This document shows positions 12,708 through 17,332 of a stretch of DNA of 17,332 nucleotides, in pieces. The first letter of the stretch is position 1, and each line of letters begins with the position of its first letter. This DNA comes from an uncultured Corynebacterium sp. (lineage in GTDB: Bacteria; Actinomycetota; Actinomycetes; Mycobacteriales; Mycobacteriaceae): positions 1-17,332 of the forward strand of contig NZ_CAMQAZ010000037.1 in NCBI RefSeq assembly GCF_946998835.1, given 5' to 3'. The notes below the pieces were generated by a model that was not told the origin of the DNA, did no database searches, and saw nothing but the letters and a program-made list of their open reading frames with translations. Position numbers and translations under genes: made by a program.

Positions 12708-14009
12708 CTAATTCCCCACCGCGCGGCCACCATTGGCGTAGTAGCGGCCCATGAACTCATCGCGGTACTCGAAGAACCGGTCCTCCAGGATTGCGGCGCG
12801 GATATTCTCCACCAGCTGCACCATGAAATACAGGTTGTGGATCGTACACAGCGTGCCGGCCAAGTATTCCTTGGCCTTCAACAGATGATGCAGGTAGGCC
12901 CGGGAATAATTCAGCGACGTGTAGGAGGGCACTTCTGCGTCGACGGGGCGGAAGTCGTTCTTGAAGCGGGCATTCGTCAAAGTCATCCGGCCATCGAGCG
13001 TGTACACACCACCGCGGCGGGCGAGCCTCGTCGGAGCCACGCAGTCAAAGGTGTCAGCCCCAGCCTCGACAGCGGCAAAAATATCGTCCGGCTCAGAGAT
13101 TCCCAGCAGGTGGCGGGCGCGGTCGTCGGGAAGCTCGTCGTTGACCCAACCGCAGATCAGTCCCAGATTCTGCTTCTCAATCGCCCCACCAATGCCATAG
13201 CCGTGGAAGCCGAGCTGGCCGGCGTCCTCGAACTCGCGGGAGAGCTCCACCAGCCCGCGGGCGGCCTTGCGACGCAGGTCTTCGTACTGCGCACCCTGCA
13301 CGACACCGAATAACTGCTGGATGGGCAACTGGCCGTCGTCAAGCGAATGGACGTGCGCGTCGACCTGACCGCGCGAAATCGTCAGCTCGTTGTGAGCCTC
13401 CAGGCATCGGCGTGCCCAGCGGTGCGTGCGCTCGACGGATGCCTCCTGGTAGCCGCGGGTGTTCATGAGCGTGGTGAGCTCGTCGAACGCCATCATGATG
13501 TCGGCACCCAGCGCATGTTGAATACGCATGGATACTTCCGGCGTGAAGCGGTGCTCGGAGCCATCGATGTGCGAGCGGAACGTCACGCCGTCCTCATCGA
13601 CGAATGCGTTGCGCTCCTTTCCTTCGGCGACGATGTCGTCTTTCTGCATGCCGGTGACATCCATCGCGAGGGTCTTCTTAAAGCCCGCGCCGAGGCTGAG
13701 CACCTGGAATCCGCCGGAGTCGGTGAACGTCGGGCCGTTCCAGTTGGAGAACTTTGCCAATCCGCCGGCCTGGTCGACGATTTCCTCGCCGGGCTGCAGG
13801 TACAGGTGGTACGCGTTCGACAGCATCGCCTGCGCGCCGGTGGATCGCACCTGCTCGGGCGTGAGCGTCTTCACGGTCGCCTTTGTGCCGACCGGAATGA
13901 ACGCCGGCGTAGCAATATCGCCATGCGGGGTGTGGATGGTGCCAGCACGTCCGCGCGCGCCTTCGATTTGCTTTACGACGTCAAAGCCCGTCGTCCTCGA
14001 CTGCGACAT
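12708..14009 (-). CDS. tgt: tRNA-guanine transglycosylase, non-canonical (zinc cysteines absent)
   Basis: A 433-aa TIM-barrel enzyme that exchanges guanine-34 of GUN-anticodon tRNAs for a queuosine precursor or queuine. The catalytic residues are present: TDSGGFQ with D97 and the nucleophile D322 in DTFDCVAPTRLARRGG. GVVQG (235-239) is also intact. Unusual points: the zinc motif C-x-C-x2-C becomes V360-P-S362-Y-T-S365, while the fourth ligand H391 remains. The pocket sequence MAFDEC becomes MAFDEL (L178), and GLAVGE is replaced by GGAIEK (274-279). Length exceeds the usual 370-385, with extra sequence near 180-225. AAGGAG lies 4 bases before the ATG; TAACCT at 14051-14046 is the likely -10 box. 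Motif B occurs twice (13334, 13970). The neighbours point to queuosine salvage. Confidence 0.92.
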   Translation of the reverse strand: MSQSRTTGFDVVKQIEGARGRAGTIHTPHGDIATPAFIPVGTKATVKTLTPEQVRSTGAQAMLSNAYHLYLQPGEEIVDQAGGLAKFSNWNGPTFTDSGGFQVLSLGAGFKKTLAMDVTGMQKDDIVAEGKERNAFVDEDGVTFRSHIDGSEHRFTPEVSMRIQHALGADIMMAFDELTTLMNTRGYQEASVERTHRWARRCLEAHNELTISRGQVDAHVHSLDDGQLPIQQLFGVVQGAQYEDLRRKAARGLVELSREFEDAGQLGFHGYGIGGAIEKQNLGLICGWVNDELPDDRARHLLGISEPDDIFAAVEAGADTFDCVAPTRLARRGGVYTLDGRMTLTNARFKNDFRPVDAEVPSYTSLNYSRAYLHHLLKAKEYLAGTLCTIHNLYFMVQLVENIRAAILEDRFFEYRDEFMGRYYANGGRAVGN

Positions 14010-14013
14010 GAAG

Positions 14014-14051
14014 CTCCTTGGTTGTGGTCCAGTGCTAATGCCTTGAGGTTA
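14014..14051 (-). promoter_or_regulatory. Promoter and ribosome site of tgt
   Basis: TAACCT (14051-14046) as -10 box gives a leader of about 30 bases. AAGGAG (14019-14014) ends 4 bases before the ATG. Both lie in the 61-bp gap after the MMPL gene, so tgt need not depend on read-through. Confidence 0.5.
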
Positions 14052-14070
14052 CCTGGGTGCTATTCGCAGG

Positions 14071-16920
14071 TTACTCAGCGCTGTCGTTTTCCTCGGGCTG
14101 GGTAGCGTTTTCTGGATCCCACACGGCGCGACTCTTGCGCGGGGCCTCCTGCTCACTGCCCTCGCGCTTCATCAGTTCCGCAACCGTAACCTTCTTCCGG
14201 CGACGGGCTGGGCTGTATTGCGGTCGGACCTCGATATCCTTGGCGTTTTCCGGGTTGGGTTGGGAAGCGGCTGGCGCGGCCTGTTCGGGTTGGGCGGCCT
14301 GCTCAGCTGGCTCATGCTTCTCCAGCTTCGCCTTCTTCCACTTCGGGGCCCAACGGTCGCGCTTCTTAGTCGCAACCGCCACGGCACTGCCACCGGCCGC
14401 CCCGGCGTCATCGGTTTCGCTGGCCTCGCTGGCCTCGACAAAACCATGACCAGCACCTGCGCGCTCGGGCAACAGAGATTCACCACGGGCCATGCGCTCG
14501 CGGCGGCCCTTCTCGACCAGTTCCTCGGACATCTCCTCCAGGGCAGAGCCCTCGACATCCACGGAAGGAAGCACCTTGTCCAGCCACTTCGGCATGTACC
14601 ACGTTGCGCGGCCAAGCAGGAACATGGCTGCCGGAATGAAGGTCATGCGGATGACGAAGGCGTCGAAAAGCACTGCGGCACCCAGCGCGAAGCCGAAGAC
14701 CTTGACGACCGCCAGCGGCTGACCGGCGAAGGCGGCGAACACGGAGATCATAATGATGGCAGCGGCAGTAACCACGCGCGCGCCGAGCGTGAAGCCCTCG
14801 ACCACGGACTCTTCGACCGCGTCGTACTTCGACTGTGGGGATGACTGCCCCTTGTTGTGGATGTAGTGCTCGCGCATTCGAGAGACAAGGAAGACCTGAT
14901 AGTCCATAGCCAGGCCAAATGTCACACCGATGAGGAAGATTGGCACGAAGCTGACCAGTGGCCCCGGTGTGCTGATAACGCCCCAGAGGCCATCCTGGAA
15001 AAATGAAACGGTGAGCCCAAAGGCTGCCGCGACGGAGAGCAAGAAGCCCATACCCGCAGTGACCGGAACCATCAGGGACCGGAAAATCATCAGCAGCAGA
15101 ATCACAGCGAGCCCCACGACAACGCTCAGGTATAGAGGCATTGCGCCTTGAAGACGGTCGGTGATGTCGATTTCAATCGGCACCAAACCAGTGACACCGG
15201 TGTAAAGGCCAGTGGTTTGCTCAATCTGTTTCTGCTGATCACGGACCGCATTCATTAGCTGTTTAGTCGCAGGATCCAGCGGACCCGACTTCGGGGTCAT
15301 GATCATCTTGACCGCAGTGCCATCGTGATTCATGCCAATCATCTGAATGTGTTCGACACCAATGTTGGACTTGAACTGATCGACGGCGTAGCTATAAGAA
15401 GCCTTGCGGGCAGCCTCCATGTCAGAAAGCTCTGGATTAGTCTGCTTCAGCGCCTCAATGAGTGGCTTGAGCACAGGTGCATCCGGGTTCACATCGTCTG
15501 ACTTAGCAATGATGATGAGCTGCGAGTTACGGCCGGGGCCGAAGCCCTCCTCAATCATGGTGACGGCCTTGCGGTTCGTACTGTCCTTAGCCGCGGTGGA
15601 ATCCGACGGCAGTGCCAGATTCAGGTGCATGGCTGGGTACGCCACTGCCAACAGCAAGACGATACAGCCAACGAGGAACAGCCCCGGAGCCTTGTGTACG
15701 AAGGTGACCCAACGACGCCCCATTGTCATTTCACCGAAGAAGGAAGAGCGGCGCCCCTTGCCCGGATTGCGCGACGGATTGCCTGCAACACCTGGGACGC
15801 GACCAGCGAAAACCTTATCTCCCAGCAGAGCCATGATTGCCGGCAAAAGGGTGAGCGACACCAGTACGGTGAAGCCCACGGTAACCGCAGCCGAGATACC
15901 CATCAGGGACATAAACGGCACCTTGGCAACCGTCAGCGCTGCCAAGGCGACAATCACAGTGAGGCCGGCGAAAACCACAGCGGAGCCCGCCGTGCCGGTG
16001 GCCATGCCGATGGCATCTTCGTTGGTCATGCCTCTGGCTCGCTCGGCGCGGAAGCGCGACAGAATAAACAGGGCGTAGTCAATACCGACGGCCAGGCCGA
16101 ACATGACCGCAAGCACTGGGGTAATCGAGTTGACGTCCGTGAACGCAGTCATCAGCGTCACGCCGAAGACACCGATGATAATGCCCACTACCGCGGTCAC
16201 AATGGGCAGGAACGATGCCACCAGAGAACCGAAGGTAACGACCAGAACGATAAACGCCACGGTCACACCGATAATCTCCGAGGTGGGCGCGACTTCAATT
16301 GCGGGCTGCATACCGGGACCAGAGGCCTCGACCTTGATGCCGGCGTCACGCCCGGCCTGCATGGCGTCGAGAAGCGCCTGCATGTTCTCCGGCTCGATGT
16401 CCTGTGGCATCAGAGCATCAAATACGAAGGTGGAGATACCGAATCGACCGTCATCGGACACAGTGCGAAGTGCGTTGGCGTCGGCTTCCGCGACATCCTT
16501 CGGCAGGCCAGCAGCCATGCCCTGTTCCTTGACCATCTCCTGCATCTTCGGGTTTAGATCCACGGGGTTGTGGAGCTGCAGGTCGTCGGCGATTTGGCCG
16601 ACATTGTCGCGGATTCCGTTAATTACCTGGTCAACGGCTTCTTTGTTTTTAGGGTCAGCCAACTGCTGACCTTCGGGCGCTTCGAAGACGACGTAGACAC
16701 GCTGCTCTCGAATGGGGTTCGGCACATCGGGGAACTTCTCTTCAATCACGTGTGAAGCCGTTGCCGACGGCATACCGGGGATTGAGAACTGGTCGATGAA
16801 CCCCTTCTGGAACGCGGCAACTGCGCCGCCCAGCCCCGCCAAAATAAGGAACCACGCGATGATCACAGTCCATTTGTGCAGGTAGGAGAACCTGCCGAGT
16901 TTGAACAAGGCCTTTGCCAT
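14071..16920 (-). CDS. MMPL/RND-family transporter with long charged C-terminal tail
   Basis: A 949-aa inner-membrane exporter. It has the two-repeat RND plan: helix 1 (18-36), extracellular domain 1 (about 40-210), five helices (about 213-367), a cytoplasmic loop, helix 7 (411-430), extracellular domain 2 (about 435-590), and five helices (593-770). The proton-relay pairs D281-Y282 in GLAVGIDYALF and D673-Y674 in GLAMDYQVF are at the positions expected from MmpL3. The tail (about 780-949) is rich in Ala, Pro, Glu, Lys and Arg, likely disordered and cytoplasmic, and holds the short motif VTVAELMKREG (911-921). ATG 16920 is preceded by GAGGG about 10 bases upstream. Substrate unknown; mycolate precursor, lipid or drug export are options for the family. 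Contains no motif A. Confidence 0.9.
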   Translation of the reverse strand: MAKALFKLGRFSYLHKWTVIIAWFLILAGLGGAVAAFQKGFIDQFSIPGMPSATASHVIEEKFPDVPNPIREQRVYVVFEAPEGQQLADPKNKEAVDQVINGIRDNVGQIADDLQLHNPVDLNPKMQEMVKEQGMAAGLPKDVAEADANALRTVSDDGRFGISTFVFDALMPQDIEPENMQALLDAMQAGRDAGIKVEASGPGMQPAIEVAPTSEIIGVTVAFIVLVVTFGSLVASFLPIVTAVVGIIIGVFGVTLMTAFTDVNSITPVLAVMFGLAVGIDYALFILSRFRAERARGMTNEDAIGMATGTAGSAVVFAGLTVIVALAALTVAKVPFMSLMGISAAVTVGFTVLVSLTLLPAIMALLGDKVFAGRVPGVAGNPSRNPGKGRRSSFFGEMTMGRRWVTFVHKAPGLFLVGCIVLLLAVAYPAMHLNLALPSDSTAAKDSTNRKAVTMIEEGFGPGRNSQLIIIAKSDDVNPDAPVLKPLIEALKQTNPELSDMEAARKASYSYAVDQFKSNIGVEHIQMIGMNHDGTAVKMIMTPKSGPLDPATKQLMNAVRDQQKQIEQTTGLYTGVTGLVPIEIDITDRLQGAMPLYLSVVVGLAVILLLMIFRSLMVPVTAGMGFLLSVAAAFGLTVSFFQDGLWGVISTPGPLVSFVPIFLIGVTFGLAMDYQVFLVSRMREHYIHNKGQSSPQSKYDAVEESVVEGFTLGARVVTAAAIIMISVFAAFAGQPLAVVKVFGFALGAAVLFDAFVIRMTFIPAAMFLLGRATWYMPKWLDKVLPSVDVEGSALEEMSEELVEKGRRERMARGESLLPERAGAGHGFVEASEASETDDAGAAGGSAVAVATKKRDRWAPKWKKAKLEKHEPAEQAAQPEQAAPAASQPNPENAKDIEVRPQYSPARRRKKVTVAELMKREGSEQEAPRKSRAVWDPENATQPEENDSAE

Positions 16921-17332
16921 GTCAAGTTTCCCTCACGTCTAATTTTCGCCTGGACCGCCCCAACTACTGCTGAACCGAGCCCGTGCTGAACTGGACAAAC
17001 ACTTGCCCGGAACGTCACCTGCAGTTTGAGGCCTCTTCGCTACTCCGATGCTAGCGCCCACCCCGGATTGACCAACGCCAACTCGGTTGCTGACATCGGC
17101 GTTGGGGCGGGCACGACAAAGAACCGGAAATACTTTTGCTAAGCGTAGCGGACTTCTCGGACCAACGTGAACAATGAGGTGCGTGTTACTAGTGTGATTT
17201 TTGTGATTCGGAGTTTCGCGCCCGCTTTACGACGAGAACCCCGCGACCCCACCCCTGCCTACGGGTTAAGGCTCAAAAGGGGATGCGGACGTTTTTTTGG
17301 ACAGTTTCAATCTCACGCTACATTGACTTTTC
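16921..17332. other. 412-bp stretch without a supported gene
   Basis: Upstream of the MMPL gene I see no convincing reading frame. It holds an inverted repeat CCAACGCC/GGCGTTGG (17072-17079/17098-17105, 18-nt loop), a tandem TGTGATT (17193 and 17202), a motif-B copy (17224-17234) and the 16-base sequence at 17263-17278 that repeats inverted near the other window end. No clear promoter for the MMPL gene could be assigned. Confidence 0.6.
17263..17278 (-). repeat. 16-bp sequence, inverted partner of 39-54
   Basis: GGGTTAAGGCTCAAAA, exact reverse complement of bases 39-54. No transposase or other mobile-element gene links the two. Confidence 0.7.

Noticed and set aside
12708..14009. tgt as a pseudogene because zinc ligands are missing
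   Set aside because: It is full-length, with catalytic Asps, the QG loop, a good ribosome site and intact flanks of the zinc region; divergence rather than decay.
39..17278. Whole window as a transposon with terminal inverted repeats
   Set aside because: No transposase or integrase, housekeeping gene content, and the repeats are only 16 bp and not at the exact ends.

Overview
The window looks like chromosomal DNA of a high-GC actinobacterium, most likely a Corynebacterium or close relative. The reasons are the DUF222/HNH protein, the MMPL exporter with a long acidic/basic tail, the style of the CsoR operator, and several genes that appear to start on leaderless transcripts (a -10 box 6-7 nt before ATG or GTG). 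The species cannot be fixed from sequence alone. No phage, transposase, CRISPR array or plasmid gene is visible.

Layout. At 80-245 there is a tRNA-Ser(GGA) with promoter and terminator, on the minus strand. At 379-3211 lies a compact copper-defence operon on the minus strand, in the order CsoR operator, copZ-like chaperone, copA-type P1B ATPase, csoR repressor. At 3220-6040 are a DUF222/HNH endonuclease-like gene and AMP nucleosidase (amn). At 6148-8911 are a 117-aa hypothetical, an Nramp Mn/Fe transporter (mntH type), a flavodoxin-fold protein and a small membrane protein. At 8908-10674 gluQRS and a queuosine-precursor transporter (YhhQ/VUT family) diverge from a 24-bp promoter region. A two-gene ABC-2 exporter follows at 10736-12491, then tgt at 12708-14009 and a 949-aa MMPL/RND-type transporter at 14071-16920. 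The last 412 bases hold no gene that I can support.

Functional themes. (1) Copper sensing and efflux under CsoR, with a well-formed operator at 3191-3211. (2) Queuosine: a transporter for the precursor, the base-exchange enzyme Tgt, and GluQRS, which glutamylates queuosine in tRNA-Asp, lie within 5 kb, suggesting salvage. The Tgt is unusual: all three zinc-ligand cysteines of the family are replaced (V360, S362, S365) and substrate-pocket residues differ from the classic preQ1 enzymes.

The strongest unexplained signal is at DNA level. Two short motifs recur far above chance. Motif A (core TCCGGGAG, extended ATTCCGGGAGTGG) occurs 20 times before position 8970 and, as far as I can find, never after it. 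It is read in all three frames inside copA and forms inverted pairs, one of them a hairpin on the csoR stop codon. Motif B (GCTTNACGACG) occurs 15 times across the whole window. Both sit in genes and between genes, and they occur together 3' of three minus-strand genes. This resembles the behaviour of DNA-uptake or architecture signals, but the function is unknown to me.
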